Part shown: positions 26,324 to 36,010 of the stretch, piece after piece
How the letters are laid out: each line of letters starts with the position of its first letter
Numbering within the stretch: the stretch's first letter is position 1
Source: Pueribacillus theae
Lineage (GTDB): Bacteria; Bacillota; Bacilli; Bacillales; UBA6769
NCBI RefSeq assembly: GCF_003097615.1
Contig: NZ_QCZG01000002.1
Span: 124,001 to 188,000, forward strand
Direction: 5' to 3'
Length of the DNA: 64,000 bases
Notes under the pieces: model-generated
The model's input: only the letters and a program-made list of their open reading frames with translations
Databases searched by the model: none
Told to the model about the DNA's origin: nothing
Position numbers and translations under genes: made by a program

Positions 26324-27739
26324 TTAGCTTTTTTTTCTTCCTCTCGGTTTATTGCGGCGCATTCGATCCCGGCCGCGGTTTCTGTTATAAGAGTCGTTTT
26401 GTTTCCTAGCTTTTTTTACCCGCAGCGGCTCAATGGAACTAATTTTAACTGGTGTTGTATCAGGTTCTTTTGTAAGTAATTTCAATGCAGCTGACAAAAG
26501 CGTCACAGAGTCCGTATCTTCGAGCAATTGTTCCGCTGCCATTTTGTATTCTTTTAAATCCTCTTCCTCAGCAGTATGAACGAGTTTATCAATCGTTGCC
26601 TGCCTTTGGCCAACCATTAATTCCTGATAGGTTGGAATTGCTCTTTTCGCAATTTTTTTCTTTGTTAACTTTTCGATTGTCCGTAGATGGTCAATTTCTC
26701 TAGGCGTAACAAAAGTGATGGCCAAGCCTGTGGCACCGGCACGGCCCGTCCGGCCAATGCGGTGGACGTAGCTTTCCGGATCTTGAGGGATATCAAAATT
26801 GTAAACATGCGTAACACCTGAAATATCAAGACCTCTGGCCGCTACATCTGTTGCCACCATAATATCAATTGTTTTTTCTTTAAATTGCCTTATCACTTGA
26901 TCACGCTTCATTTGCGTGAGGTCACCGTGGATCCCACCGGCAAAATAGCCGCGTTTAATAAGCGCTTCAGAAACTTCATCGACGCGCTTTTTTGTACGGC
27001 CAAAAATAATGGCAAGCTCGGGGGATTGAATGTCGAGCAACCGGCATAACACATCGAATTTCTTCTTTTCCTGGACTTCAATATACTCCTGGTCAATGTT
27101 AGACACAGTCATTTCTTTTGCTTTTATTTTTATCAATTTTGGATCATTCATGAACTTCTCAGCAAGCATGCGGATTTGGTTCGGCATTGTCGCTGAAAAT
27201 AACAATGTTTGGCGTGGTTTCGGCATTTCAGCTAAAATTGTTTCAATATCTTCGATAAAACCCATGTTTAACATTTCATCAGCTTCATCTAATACAACCG
27301 TTTTAATTTCATCAAAACGAACCGTTCTGCGCCGCATATGATCCATTAAACGGCCAGGCGTCGCAACAATAAGCTGTGGTTTGTTTTTTAATGCCCGAAT
27401 TTGTCTATCAATACTTTGTCCGCCATAAATAGGAACTGTGCGTATGCCTTTGTTATTCCCAATTTTGTTTAATTCCTCAGCGACTTGAACTGCAAGTTCC
27501 CTTGTTGGCGTTAATACGACAGCTTGTATCGCTCTTTTGTCAGCTTCACTATTTTCTATAATTGGTATACCAAATGCCGCTGTTTTACCCGTTCCAGTTT
27601 GGGCTTGTCCAATTACATCATGTCCCTCAAGTGCAATTGAAATGGTTTGTTCTTGAATTGGCGTTGCTGTCTCAAAGCCAAGTGAACTGATTGACTGAAC
27701 AACTGGATGACTTAAATTAAATTCGTAAAATGTTTTCAA
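26324..27739 (-). CDS. cshA: DEAD-box RNA helicase CshA
   Basis: A 471-residue RNA helicase. Motifs in order: Q-motif region [20 protein letters not shown] (about 45-56), Ia [15 protein letters not shown] (about 151), [18 protein letters not shown] and [12 protein letters not shown] (about 322-331). The C-terminal tail is Arg/Lys/Gly-rich ([16 protein letters not shown]), typical of CshA, which works with the RNA degradosome and ribosome assembly. TTG start at 27739, AAGGAG ten bases upstream. Confidence 0.93.
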   Translation of the reverse strand: MKTFYEFNLSHPVVQSISSLGFETATPIQEQTISIALEGHDVIGQAQTGTGKTAAFGIPIIENSEADKRAIQAVVLTPTRELAVQVAEELNKIGNNKGIRTVPIYGGQSIDRQIRALKNKPQLIVATPGRLMDHMRRRTVRFDEIKTVVLDEADEMLNMGFIEDIETILAEMPKPRQTLLFSATMPNQIRMLAEKFMNDPKLIKIKAKEMTVSNIDQEYIEVQEKKKFDVLCRLLDIQSPELAIIFGRTKKRVDEVSEALIKRGYFAGGIHGDLTQMKRDQVIRQFKEKTIDIMVATDVAARGLDISGVTHVYNFDIPQDPESYVHRIGRTGRAGATGLAITFVTPREIDHLRTIEKLTKKKIAKRAIPTYQELMVGQRQATIDKLVHTAEEEDLKEYKMAAEQLLEDTDSVTLLSAALKLLTKEPDTTPVKISSIEPLRVKKARKQNDSYNRNRGRDRMRRNKPRGRKKS

Positions 27740-27837
27740 AATGTATAAACTCCTTATATTTAAAAGTTTGTCTCTTCATACTATACACAAAAACCGTTTT
27801 AATTATAAAGCGATACTTATCAATGGACTTATTGGAT

Positions 27838-28488
27838 TTAGATTTCTGAATAAAACGCGTCTTTCAATTCTTGAATTTTAGCACGATATTTTTCTTGGCT
27901 CCAAGAATTATAAGACGGATGAGGAACGTCATGAATGACTGTCCATTCGACTCCGTGAAGGTTTGCTAAACGAAAAAATTTTTGCGCAAACCTGCCGCAT
28001 GGGACGATCGTACATTTGCGATCCAAAAGCATTGCCAGCCTTCCTTTGAAACGATCGAGCAGTACTTGCTGAAGTTCGTTTAATTCAGATGATTCATAGT
28101 TTATTTTGTGATTTGTGCTTCGAACCTTCTCCAAGTTGTCAAAAAAATCGTGGTAACGCTCCTCTAACGCTTTATCTTTATACGCTTTTCTCTGTAGAGG
28201 AATTTCCGAAACATTAAAAAGGCCTATTTTATTTAATGTTTTTCTTTCAAATCCAATTTCCATATTCTTTTTAACTAGCAATCCGAGCGGTTTATTATAT
28301 TGTTCTCCAAATAAATTTTTTGACATTGTAGCGCCGGATGAACCGGCAACTGGAATGTTGTGTTTCAATTCTTGAATATGGGGGGATTCAAGCATAAAGA
28401 TGAAATCAGCTTTTTCAGGAAGAAAAGATTTAACTGTATAATTTTTGCTTAATTCTTCAATAATCTCAACAAATTCCTTCTTCTCCAT
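27838..28488 (-). CDS. Uracil-DNA-glycosylase-superfamily-like protein
   Basis: A 216-residue protein I do not recognise as a named family. Two segments resemble UDG-superfamily motifs: FIFMLESPHIQE (about 30-41), where UDGs have a GExPGxxE loop, followed by a P-V-A-G-S-S-G element; and PHPSYNSWS near residue 193, where UDGs have HPSP. A conserved-looking VPCGRFAQKF strand lies between. This suggests the fold, but the catalytic Asp/Asn of classical UDG is not evident, so glycosylase activity is uncertain. CAGGAGGG precedes the ATG. Downstream of the SGNH gene in the same direction. Confidence 0.6.
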   Translation of the reverse strand: MEKKEFVEIIEELSKNYTVKSFLPEKADFIFMLESPHIQELKHNIPVAGSSGATMSKNLFGEQYNKPLGLLVKKNMEIGFERKTLNKIGLFNVSEIPLQRKAYKDKALEERYHDFFDNLEKVRSTNHKINYESSELNELQQVLLDRFKGRLAMLLDRKCTIVPCGRFAQKFFRLANLHGVEWTVIHDVPHPSYNSWSQEKYRAKIQELKDAFYSEI

Positions 28489-28515
28489 ATTTTTCCCTCC
28501 TGAACATGTGCGTAA

Positions 28516-29436
28516 TCATTCAACTTTTTTGGAGACAAAGTCTCCTTCAACTTTCATTTGGGCGATTAATTTATCAGCGATAAGCTCATATCCGTGCCTG
28601 TTTGGGTGGAAAAAATCATCGTGCAAAAGCGGCTCTTCACCCTCTTCAAAGATTGAATCAATTGGAACGAAATGTACTTCTGGAAAACTGACTGTTACCT
28701 TTTTAATGCTTTCATTCCAAATTCGGACAACTTCATCGATTTCAACAATATCTGAAAAATAATTGAGATACGGGTTAAATATGCCAATCATATAGATTGG
28801 TGCTGTTGGGTTTTCACTTCTCATACGTGTTAAGATTTCTCCCAAGTTGTTTTGAAAATCGATACTTTCTTTTTCAAATAACGCAACATTTAAATTGAAA
28901 AAATTATTTTTAAAAACACGCATAATATCGTTGCCGCCAATTGTTAAAAAAATAAAATCAGCATTGCGCAGATCCTCATTAAATTCATTTTTATTCAGCC
29001 TTTTTAATAGCTGATCGCTGCGCTGCCCTCTTTTTGCGTAGTTGTGAAGAGCAACTGTTACGTTGGATTCATTCGCAATTTTTTCTTTAATAATTCCTAT
29101 ATACCCTTCTTTATTCATATCGCCCACACCTTGGGTTAACGAGTCTCCGATCCCAACGATATGAATATCTGCTGCTTCATTCTCTTCCTCTTTGAGCCAC
29201 TTTTCTTTTTGAAATTTGGTTTGAATGGATGATTCCTCTTTATTCGTTGGTTCATGTATTTTAGAGGACTCTTCTTCTACATGTTCTTCTGCTTTCTTTT
29301 CAGTTTGTACTTCTGTCGATTGTGACTTGTGTGCAATTTTTGGCGTATTCACTTGCACTGCAGGTTTATTAAAAAAGTTCAATGCAAAAATCACGATAAT
29401 TATCGAAACCATCAAGATGAAAACTTTTTTAAGCAT
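28516..29436 (-). CDS. SGNH/GDSL-family hydrolase, membrane-anchored or secreted
   Basis: A 306-residue protein with an N-terminal hydrophobic helix (MLKKVFILMVSIIIVIFALNF without a lipobox), a charged Lys/Glu-rich linker to about residue 80, then an SGNH hydrolase domain. Block I is VGIGDSLTQG, block III GGNDI, and block V DDFFHPNRHGY with the catalytic Asp and His. It resembles B. subtilis YpmR-type lipases/acylhydrolases. The start at 29436 follows AAGGGAAG. It probably deacylates a lipid or wall substrate outside the membrane. Confidence 0.82.
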   Translation of the reverse strand: MLKKVFILMVSIIIVIFALNFFNKPAVQVNTPKIAHKSQSTEVQTEKKAEEHVEEESSKIHEPTNKEESSIQTKFQKEKWLKEEENEAADIHIVGIGDSLTQGVGDMNKEGYIGIIKEKIANESNVTVALHNYAKRGQRSDQLLKRLNKNEFNEDLRNADFIFLTIGGNDIMRVFKNNFFNLNVALFEKESIDFQNNLGEILTRMRSENPTAPIYMIGIFNPYLNYFSDIVEIDEVVRIWNESIKKVTVSFPEVHFVPIDSIFEEGEEPLLHDDFFHPNRHGYELIADKLIAQMKVEGDFVSKKVE

Positions 29437-29456
29437 AGTAGATCTTCCCTTGAACT

Positions 29457-29762
29457 TTAACCTTTTAGATGAAAACGGCTGATTTGATCCCACTGGCCTT
29501 CTTCAGTTAAGATTAAAATCTGTCTTTCTCCCAACAGATCAAAATGCGGATAACGGCTGCGCCGATCGATCCACTGCTCTTTCAAATCATATTTTTTGCC
29601 CCATGCAATGAGACGTTCGATGTCAACACACCCTGCTTTTGTTACTGTATTTGCCTGTGGAAACCTCTCATCAAACCAAAAGTGGGTTAAAAAAGCCATT
29701 TCTCCTTTGGACACTTTTTTCTTCCAAAGCATCAATTCTTTTTTAGTAATCCCAAATGCCAT
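29457..29762 (-). CDS. yneQ: YneQ-like hypothetical protein
   Basis: A 101-residue protein starting MAFGITKKELMLWKKK, with THFWFDERFP, TVTKAGCVD and YPHFDLLGERQ. These match my memory of B. subtilis YneQ, which also follows yneP. The ATG at 29762 is chosen over a GTG three codons upstream that touches the yneP stop; neither has a strong ribosome binding site, so coupling to yneP is likely. Function unknown. Confidence 0.75.
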   Translation of the reverse strand: MAFGITKKELMLWKKKVSKGEMAFLTHFWFDERFPQANTVTKAGCVDIERLIAWGKKYDLKEQWIDRRSRYPHFDLLGERQILILTEEGQWDQISRFHLKG

Positions 29763-29771
29763 GTTCTTCAC

Positions 29772-30191
29772 TCAATTTCTTTTAATTTTCTCATATTCCC
29801 GATGCCACTTAGGCAAATGTTTTTTTATTGACACTGGCCGAAAGCTGTCTTTTAATACAGCGATATGCACGCTATATCCTGACACGCATAATTCATCGTG
29901 TTCATTTAAAATTTCATAAAAATAAGTAACACGCAAACCGTCATATTTTTCAAGCCATGTCCTAACTCTCGGCTTTTCGCCATATCTTACCGGTTTTTTA
30001 TATGTGGCTTGAATATCGATTACTGGGGAAAGGAACCCTTCTTCCTCCATAGAAGCATAGGTAAAGCCAATGCTTTCAATCAATTGTGTTCTTCCGAGTT
30101 CAAACCAAATAAGGTAGTTCGCATGGTAAACAACGCCCATTTGATCCGTTTCCGCGTAACGGACTTGAATATCTTTTTCCACTGAATACAT
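29772..30191 (-). CDS. yneP: Acyl-CoA thioesterase, YbgC/4HBT family (YneP)
   Basis: A 139-residue hot-dog-fold thioesterase. VRYAETDQMGVVYHANYLIWFELGR (about 10-34) holds the catalytic Asp and the Tyr-His-Asn turn of the 4-hydroxybenzoyl-CoA thioesterase class. The gene pair yneP-yneQ next to citB is the B. subtilis order. The family hydrolyses short-chain or aromatic acyl-CoAs. Confidence 0.85.
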   Translation of the reverse strand: MYSVEKDIQVRYAETDQMGVVYHANYLIWFELGRTQLIESIGFTYASMEEEGFLSPVIDIQATYKKPVRYGEKPRVRTWLEKYDGLRVTYFYEILNEHDELCVSGYSVHIAVLKDSFRPVSIKKHLPKWHREYEKIKRN

Positions 30192-30221
30192 TCATTCACA
30201 CTTCTTTCCCTATTGTGCATG

Positions 30222-30534
30222 TTCAAAAAGGAGGACAAAAAGAGCCCAATTTCAACTAAAGGCAGGCCACGTCCTGTGGCCAACGTTGAAATGTCGCCTG
30301 GCTCCTTCGAGGAAGCGAAGTTCTGAGACTTGCACAGGAGGTGCGGCTTCTGCGTTGTGCACAGGACGTGCACGTTTTTAGCAGAAGAACCTTCGAACAG
30401 TTTGAAGGATACGTGAGTACCGCAAGAACGAAGCTGACGAAGAAATTCGACAGCTTAAGATGTTCGACTAAAAGCATCACGTCTTTGATAACGTCGAACT
30501 GACTCACATCCTGTGAGCCTCCGGACTTTTTGAA
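30222..30534. repeat. Family A mosaic hairpin repeat, copy 2 (longest)
   Basis: A 313-base element with ends TTCAAAAAGGAGG and CCTCCGGACTTTTTGAA. Hairpins: GGCCAC-GTCCT-GTGGCC (30265-30281) inside an ATTTCAAC/GTTGAAAT stem, GCAC-AGGAG-GTGC (30332-30344), GTGCAC-AGGAC-GTGCAC (30357-30373), a degenerate ATCACGTCtttGATaa, and CTCAC-ATCCT-GTGAG (30503-30517). Loops GTCCT and AGGAC are exact complements. It lies upstream of yneP, in the position where B. subtilis has yneN and tlp. Confidence 0.9.
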
Positions 30535-30586
30535 CAGCCTCTTATAACACTTTAATTTTACATAGTCTAGTGTAACACACTATATG

Positions 30587-30619
30587 TATAGAAGTCAGAG
30601 GTTGAGACCAGGTTTGAAC
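30587..30619. repeat. Family B intergenic repeat, copy 3 (partial)
   Basis: Only the core GAAGTCAGAGGttGAGACCAGG remains. The rest of 30535-30640 shows nothing else. Confidence 0.4.
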
Positions 30620-30641
30620 GTGAATTTTTTCATATTAGAAA

Positions 30642-30669
30642 AGGCTGCCGAAAGTCTCTTCGACAGCCT
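30642..30669 (-). terminator. Terminator of citB
   Basis: Stem AGGCTGcCGAA/TTCGaCAGCCT followed by TTTTCT on the minus strand. Confidence 0.75.
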
Positions 30670-30693
30670 AAAAAACGTTCACTATATCAATCT

Positions 30694-33408
30694 TTATTTT
30701 TTTGAAATTTTATCACGAAGAACCATTTGAAGGATGCCGCCATGGCGATAGTAGTCAATTTCAACTTCACTGTCAAAACGTGCCATGACTTCAAATTCCT
30801 TCTTCGTGCCATCTTCAGCAGTTGCTGTAACTTTTACGATTTGACGCGGCTTTACATTTTCGTCAATTTGAACTTCAATCGTTTCTTTGCCAGTCAAACC
30901 AAGTGTATCAGCATTTTCGCCTTTTTTGAACTGCAACGGAAGAACGCCCATCAACACGAGGTTGCTGCGGTGAATCCGCTCGAAACTTTGCGCGATAACT
31001 GTTTTAATGCCAAGCAAGTTTGTACCCTTCGCTGCCCAGTCGCGTGAGCTTCCCATTCCGTAATCTTGCCCCGCTAAAACAACAAGGCCCGTATTGTCTT
31101 CTTTATATTTCATCGCGGCATCATAAATTGGCATCACTTCGCCGGTTGGCCAGTAAGTTGTCCAGCCGCCTTCCGTTCCTGGCGCAACTTGGTTACGGAT
31201 GCGGATATTCGCAAATGTACCGCGCATCATGACCTCATGGTTGCCGCGGCGGGAACCGTAAGAGTTAAAGTCGATTGGGCGAACGCCTTTTTCAATGAGA
31301 TATTTGCCTGCAGGCATATCTTTCGCAATCGCCCCAGCCGGAGAAATATGGTCAGTTGTTACGGAATCCCCAAACTTGCCGATGACTCTCATGCCGCTAA
31401 GAGGCTGAATTTTCTCAGGATTTGGTGACAAATCAACGAAAAATGGAGGGTTCTGAATATATGTTGAATCTTCATCCCAATTGTAAAGCTCCTCAGAAGT
31501 TGTGTCGAGCTTATTCCACTCTTCATTGCTGTCAAACACACGGGCATACTCTTTTCTAAAGATTTCCGGCGTAACGGTTTGAGCCATTACTTCTTTCACT
31601 TCTTCTGGAGTTGGCCAAATGTCTTTTAAGTAAATATCATTGCCGTCCTTGTCTTTGCCGAATGAATCGTTTTGCAAATCAAAGTTAACTGAACCAGCCA
31701 ATGCATAAGCAACAACCAATGGAGGCGAAGCAAGGTAGTTCGCTTTGATTAATGGATGGATTCTTCCTTCAAAGTTACGGTTTCCTGAAAGAACAGACGC
31801 CACTGTCAAGTCTGAATCAAAAATGGCTTTTTCGATTTCAGGCAATAACGGACCTGAGTTCCCGATACATGTTGTACATCCATAACCAACAAGGTTAAAT
31901 CCGAGTTGATCAAGATATTGAGAAAGACCTGAATCATTCAAGTAATTTGTAACAACCTTTGAACCAGGCGCCAAGCTTGTTTTTACATAAGCTGGTACTG
32001 TCAAGCCTTTTTCAACAGCTTTTTTCGCAAGCAAACCGGCGCCAATCATAACAGATGGGTTTGAAGTGTTCGTACAGCTTGTAATCGCCGCAATCGCAAC
32101 TGCGCCAGTCTTCATCACTGTTTCACTGCCATCATCAAATTTTACAGTCGTTTCACGTTCGATTTCTTTATCGCCAAGGCCGAATCCGTGGTTTCCTTGT
32201 GGAGCGACTAGAGCATCATTAAAGGCCTGCTTCATTTTTGATAATGGAATCAAGTCTTGTGGACGTTTAGGGCCTGAAAGGCTTGGCTCCAACTTGGACA
32301 GATCAATTTCCACGATTTCTGTAAATGTTGGATCCTCTGTTCCAACAGTATAGAAAAGACCGTTTGCTTTGCAGTAGTCTTCAACTAATTTAATTTGTTC
32401 TTCACTGCGTCCGGTTAAGCGCATGTAGTCAAGCGTTTCCTTATCAACTGGGAAAAATCCGCATGTTGCTCCGTATTCAGGCGCCATGTTTGAAACTGTC
32501 GCACGGTCTGCAAGCGGCATTGAAGAAAGAGCTGGGCCGTAGAATTCGACAAACTTACCGACAACATTTTTCTCACGAAGGACTTGCGTTACTTTTAAAG
32601 CTAAGTCTGTCGCTGTTGCACCGCTTGGCAATTGTCCTGTCAACTTCACGCCAATGACTTCTGGAACTGGGAAATAGGAAGGCTGTCCAAGCATTCCCGC
32701 TTCCGCTTCAATTCCTCCAACACCCCAGCCAAGTACGCCGAGTCCGTTAATCATCGTTGTATGGGAGTCAGTTCCAACAAGTGAATCAGGGAAAGCTTCC
32801 ACTTCTCCGTTTTTATTTTCTTTCGTTTGGACGACGGAAGCTAAGTATTCCAAGTTTACTTGGTGAACGATTCCTGTTGCTGGAGGCACTGCACGGTAGT
32901 TATCAAAAGCGTTTTGTGCCCATTTAAGGAATTTATAGCGTTCTTGGTTCCGCTCAAACTCTTTTTCCATATTAAATTTTAGTGCATCTGGTGAAGCATA
33001 TTTGTCAACTTGTACCGAGTGGTCAATAACAAGGTCAACAGGGATTTCCGGGTTAATTTGCTCAGGATCTCCGCCCATATCAGCCATCGCGCCGCGAAGT
33101 GATGCCAAATCAACGACAGCCGGAACACCTGTAAAGTCTTGCAAAATAACTCTTGAAGGCTTAAATGGAACATCAATCTCTTTGACATCTTCTGTGCCCC
33201 ATTTTGCCAAATTCTCGACATGTTCTTTTGCGATCACTCTTCCATCATATTGACGCAAGACCGATTCTAGAAGAACTTTAATAGAATATGGCAGCTTTGA
33301 AACTTTGCCTACTCCATTTTCTTCTAGGACGTTTAAGTCATAATAGTGATACGTCTTTCCATTAGATTCGAACGATTTTTTTGCGTTAAAAACATCTTGT
33401 TTCGACAT
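30694..33408 (-). CDS. citB: Aconitate hydratase
   Basis: A 904-residue aconitase of the AcnA/IRP type, converting citrate to isocitrate in the TCA cycle. The 4Fe-4S ligands are in [13 protein letters not shown] (about 432-444) and [13 protein letters not shown] (about 500-512). C-terminal swivelling domain has [34 protein letters not shown] and [16 protein letters not shown]. In Bacillus the apo form also binds mRNA. GAGGAGGGG precedes the ATG. The neighbourhood (yneK on one side, yneP-yneQ on the other) is as in B. subtilis. Confidence 0.97.
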   Translation of the reverse strand: MSKQDVFNAKKSFESNGKTYHYYDLNVLEENGVGKVSKLPYSIKVLLESVLRQYDGRVIAKEHVENLAKWGTEDVKEIDVPFKPSRVILQDFTGVPAVVDLASLRGAMADMGGDPEQINPEIPVDLVIDHSVQVDKYASPDALKFNMEKEFERNQERYKFLKWAQNAFDNYRAVPPATGIVHQVNLEYLASVVQTKENKNGEVEAFPDSLVGTDSHTTMINGLGVLGWGVGGIEAEAGMLGQPSYFPVPEVIGVKLTGQLPSGATATDLALKVTQVLREKNVVGKFVEFYGPALSSMPLADRATVSNMAPEYGATCGFFPVDKETLDYMRLTGRSEEQIKLVEDYCKANGLFYTVGTEDPTFTEIVEIDLSKLEPSLSGPKRPQDLIPLSKMKQAFNDALVAPQGNHGFGLGDKEIERETTVKFDDGSETVMKTGAVAIAAITSCTNTSNPSVMIGAGLLAKKAVEKGLTVPAYVKTSLAPGSKVVTNYLNDSGLSQYLDQLGFNLVGYGCTTCIGNSGPLLPEIEKAIFDSDLTVASVLSGNRNFEGRIHPLIKANYLASPPLVVAYALAGSVNFDLQNDSFGKDKDGNDIYLKDIWPTPEEVKEVMAQTVTPEIFRKEYARVFDSNEEWNKLDTTSEELYNWDEDSTYIQNPPFFVDLSPNPEKIQPLSGMRVIGKFGDSVTTDHISPAGAIAKDMPAGKYLIEKGVRPIDFNSYGSRRGNHEVMMRGTFANIRIRNQVAPGTEGGWTTYWPTGEVMPIYDAAMKYKEDNTGLVVLAGQDYGMGSSRDWAAKGTNLLGIKTVIAQSFERIHRSNLVLMGVLPLQFKKGENADTLGLTGKETIEVQIDENVKPRQIVKVTATAEDGTKKEFEVMARFDSEVEIDYYRHGGILQMVLRDKISKK

Positions 33409-33486
33409 AAAGTCCCCTCCTCGTAACTAATCATAAAACAAAATGTAATAATTGTCGAAAGGTATCCATATTTATTTCCAACACTT

Positions 33487-33515
33487 ATCATACTTGATCA
33501 TACTTAATAAGTAAA
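33487..33515 (-). promoter_or_regulatory. Candidate sigma-A promoter of citB
   Basis: TTTACT (33515-33510), 17-base spacer, TATGAT (33492-33487). The region around it is AT-rich with ATAA/TTAT half-sites, as in CcpC-regulated citB promoters, but no clear ATAA-N7-TTAT dyad is visible. Confidence 0.55.
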
Positions 33516-33669
33516 TTTAAAGTTATTTATTAAAAATAATTACTAATACTTATGGATTATCCGTGTTTTCCACCTGAAAATATTTTCTATGAAACTACTT
33601 CTATTTAATTAAGAGAAATTCGGTTATAATTTGAAGTGTTTGTATTATGAATTAACAGGGGGAAAATTT

Positions 33670-34848
33670 GTGAAAAAACCATTGGCATTCGTTTTAGCTC
33701 TATCATTCGTATGCTGTCTCTTTCCTTTTCAGGCTTTTGCAAAAGTAGAAGTAAAAGATAAAGAATTGCAAGCCTACTTAAAGGAAATCGGCATGCCTGA
33801 AAGCGAGTTTGTTGAATATCTTAAAGATGTTCACGACTATAGTTTAGAAGACTTTGACGATGTGGACGATTTAAAAGAATACTTAGGAGAAGTTCTAAAC
33901 GATGAAAACCTTCAGTCTTTACTTGATGAGTACGGGTTAAGCAGGGAGGAATTAGATGACCTTCTTGCAGAAATCGGTGCATCTGTAGATGATTATGTTT
34001 TTTATGATGATCTTGATTATGATGTCTCTGATTTACTATATGACGAAGAGTTAACTCCAATTAATGATGAAACGTTAAAGGACGTGCTAAGCGAATACGG
34101 ATTCAAATCAAGGAATGAGCTGGAAAACTATTTAAACAAAAACGGTGACTCGATTAATAACTATGAGTCACTCGAAGATTTAGATCTGGCAATCTTTGAA
34201 TATCAAATGGAAGATGAAATTAGCGAAATGCTGAAACCGTTCGGCTTGACAAAAGACGAGATCAAAAACTTGAAAAACCATTTCATGGCGATCTTCGAAA
34301 AGAACATCGAATCAGAGAACGAGGAGTTCTTCAATCGCATGGAATCAATCGGAGAACGGATGATGGGATTCGCCGATTTTGAAAGCGCAGAGGAATTGTC
34401 GGCGAAAGAAATCGCAGAACTTCTGAGCATTTGGAACGAGATGCTTGACCTCTTTGAATTAAAAACGGAATTTTATTTAGTTAAAAATGGCAAAGAGATG
34501 CCTATTTCTCTCAATCAGCTCATGAAATTGGAATCTACGGATGGGGCGAATTTGTTAATTAAATTTTTCTCAAAAAGTGGCAAGTTCTTGGCAGACATGG
34601 TGATTACGAAAGAAATGTTTGGCTCCGACCTGTTGGAACAAGCAGGTTCCAGTATCGTGAAAACGAAAAAAACAGCAAAAGAAGCACCAAAAGCAGTGAA
34701 AAAGCCATCACAAAAAGTAAAAACGGTCAACGGAGCAAAGCTGCCGAAAACGGCTTCCGATTATCTCCCAAACACATTCGCTGGACTTGCGATTCTATTA
34801 TCAGGGCTTGTTCTGTTCCGTAAAATGAAAAGCGGCGGAGCCATGTAG
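33670..34848 (+). CDS. Processed acidic surface protein with LPXTA sorting signal
   Basis: A 392-residue secreted protein. Signal peptide of about 24 residues (MKKPLAFVLALSFVCCLFPF...AFA). The N-terminal half has at least three acidic helical repeats of about 45 residues built on L..YLKEIGMPESEFVEYL, L..LLDEYGLSREELDDLL and L..VLSEYGFKSRNELENYL. A Lys/Ala/Pro-rich linker is followed by the sorting signal LPKTA, a hydrophobic helix and RKMKSGG. The LPXTA motif and acidic repeats match the family named processed acidic surface protein, substrate of class D sortases. GTG start with AGGGGG upstream. The sortase follows one base after the stop. Confidence 0.87.
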   Translation: MKKPLAFVLALSFVCCLFPFQAFAKVEVKDKELQAYLKEIGMPESEFVEYLKDVHDYSLEDFDDVDDLKEYLGEVLNDENLQSLLDEYGLSREELDDLLAEIGASVDDYVFYDDLDYDVSDLLYDEELTPINDETLKDVLSEYGFKSRNELENYLNKNGDSINNYESLEDLDLAIFEYQMEDEISEMLKPFGLTKDEIKNLKNHFMAIFEKNIESENEEFFNRMESIGERMMGFADFESAEELSAKEIAELLSIWNEMLDLFELKTEFYLVKNGKEMPISLNQLMKLESTDGANLLIKFFSKSGKFLADMVITKEMFGSDLLEQAGSSIVKTKKTAKEAPKAVKKPSQKVKTVNGAKLPKTASDYLPNTFAGLAILLSGLVLFRKMKSGGAM

Positions 34849-34849
34849 A

Positions 34850-35497
34850 ATGAGAAGCGCACATAAAAAGAAAAAAAGAAGAACCAAACGGCTGGTTCTT
34901 CTTTCACTATCCATAGGGATGATTTTGTTTGGACTTTGGTTCAGTGGGACAAATGCTTTTAAATTTATGGCTGGCTATTTCATCTATACAACCGGGAAAA
35001 CGAGCACAGAGCCCGTTCAAGAAACACAACCAGAAAAGAAGAACGAGAAAGAAGAAACAGCCAAGACTGTAACCTATTCCGAACGTCCAGAAAAAGGAGA
35101 TGTAATTGGGGATTTAAAAATTCCTAAGCTTGATGCCGTTCTACCGATCTATCATGGTACAGATGAAGATGAGCTGGAAAAAGGCGTGGGGCATTTCGCC
35201 GGCAGTGTACTCCCCGGCGAAAAAGATAATTCAGTCCTTTCAGGCCACCGCGATACCGTGTTCCGAAAGCTTGGCGATGTCGGCAAAGGCGATTTGCTTG
35301 TTGTCTCCACATCAGCCGGAGAATTTACGTACAAGATTCGCAAAGTAAAAATTGTAGATGCTGATGATCGTACAATCATCGTTCCGAAGCCTCGGGCGAC
35401 CTTAACGGTCACAACGTGCTACCCTTTCGATTTTATCGGCAGCGCCCCTGAACGTTATATTCTTATTGCCGATTTAATTGAAAGCAAACTCTCTTAA
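34850..35497 (+). CDS. Class D sortase
   Basis: A 215-residue membrane-anchored transpeptidase. A basic N-terminus and one helix (LVLLSLSIGMILFGLWF) are followed by a linker and the sortase barrel. Catalytic His is in SGHRDTVF, Cys in VTTCYPF, and Arg in APERYIL. Domain opening GDLKIPKLDAVLPIYHGT is class D-like. The gene begins directly after the LPXTA protein, so the two form a dedicated enzyme-substrate pair on the cell wall. Confidence 0.9.
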   Translation: MRSAHKKKKRRTKRLVLLSLSIGMILFGLWFSGTNAFKFMAGYFIYTTGKTSTEPVQETQPEKKNEKEETAKTVTYSERPEKGDVIGDLKIPKLDAVLPIYHGTDEDELEKGVGHFAGSVLPGEKDNSVLSGHRDTVFRKLGDVGKGDLLVVSTSAGEFTYKIRKVKIVDADDRTIIVPKPRATLTVTTCYPFDFIGSAPERYILIADLIESKLS

Positions 35498-35514
35498 CGT
35501 TCCAATAGGAAAGC

Positions 35515-35543
35515 TTGTTGAAAATAAAGGAATCGCGTATAAT
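35515..35543 (+). promoter_or_regulatory. Sigma-A promoter of yneK
   Basis: TTGTTG, 17-base spacer, TATAAT; about 40 bases before the yneK start. Confidence 0.8.
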
Positions 35544-35584
35544 ATTAGACAATGATGTAAAATGCTTTTAGAGGTGATTTCCTC

Positions 35585-36010
35585 ATGCCAGGATGGTTTA
35601 TGGGCTTTATTCTATTATGGTCGGTCTTTCTTATTACAATTATCTTCATTGGCGGATTCTTTATGTTTCGCAAATTTTTAAAAAGATTGCCGAAAGAAGA
35701 TGGCAAATCCATCCTTGATTGGCAAGATTATTATATAGAAAAAACACTCCATCTTTGGACAGAAGATAAAAAAGTCCTTCTAAACGAATTGGTTGAACCC
35801 GTTCCTGAATTGTTCAGAGACATCGCAAAGCAAAAAATTGCCGGTAAAATCGGCGAGCTTGCACTGAAAGAAAAAGCCCGGACCCTTGATGAAGATTTAA
35901 TTATACGCGGCTATATTATTGCAACACCGAAACGAGATCATAAATTTCTAATCAAAAAATTAAATGAAAAACAAATCGACATTAAACCTTACCAAGAGCT
36001 GCTATCATAA
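35585..36010 (+). CDS. yneK: DUF2621 membrane protein YneK
   Basis: A 141-residue protein with one N-terminal membrane helix (about 5-28) and a soluble C-terminal domain (DGKSILDWQDYYIEKTLHLW, later LIIRGYIIATPKRDHKFL). It matches the DUF2621 family; B. subtilis YneK lies at the same place near citB. AGAGGTGAT precedes the ATG. Function unknown. Confidence 0.8.
   Translation: MPGWFMGFILLWSVFLITIIFIGGFFMFRKFLKRLPKEDGKSILDWQDYYIEKTLHLWTEDKKVLLNELVEPVPELFRDIAKQKIAGKIGELALKEKARTLDEDLIIRGYIIATPKRDHKFLIKKLNEKQIDIKPYQELLS

Noticed and set aside
30080-30507. Minus-strand frames of 97 and 83 codons in family A copy 2
   Set aside because: Same reason as copy 1; they are read-through of structured non-coding repeat.
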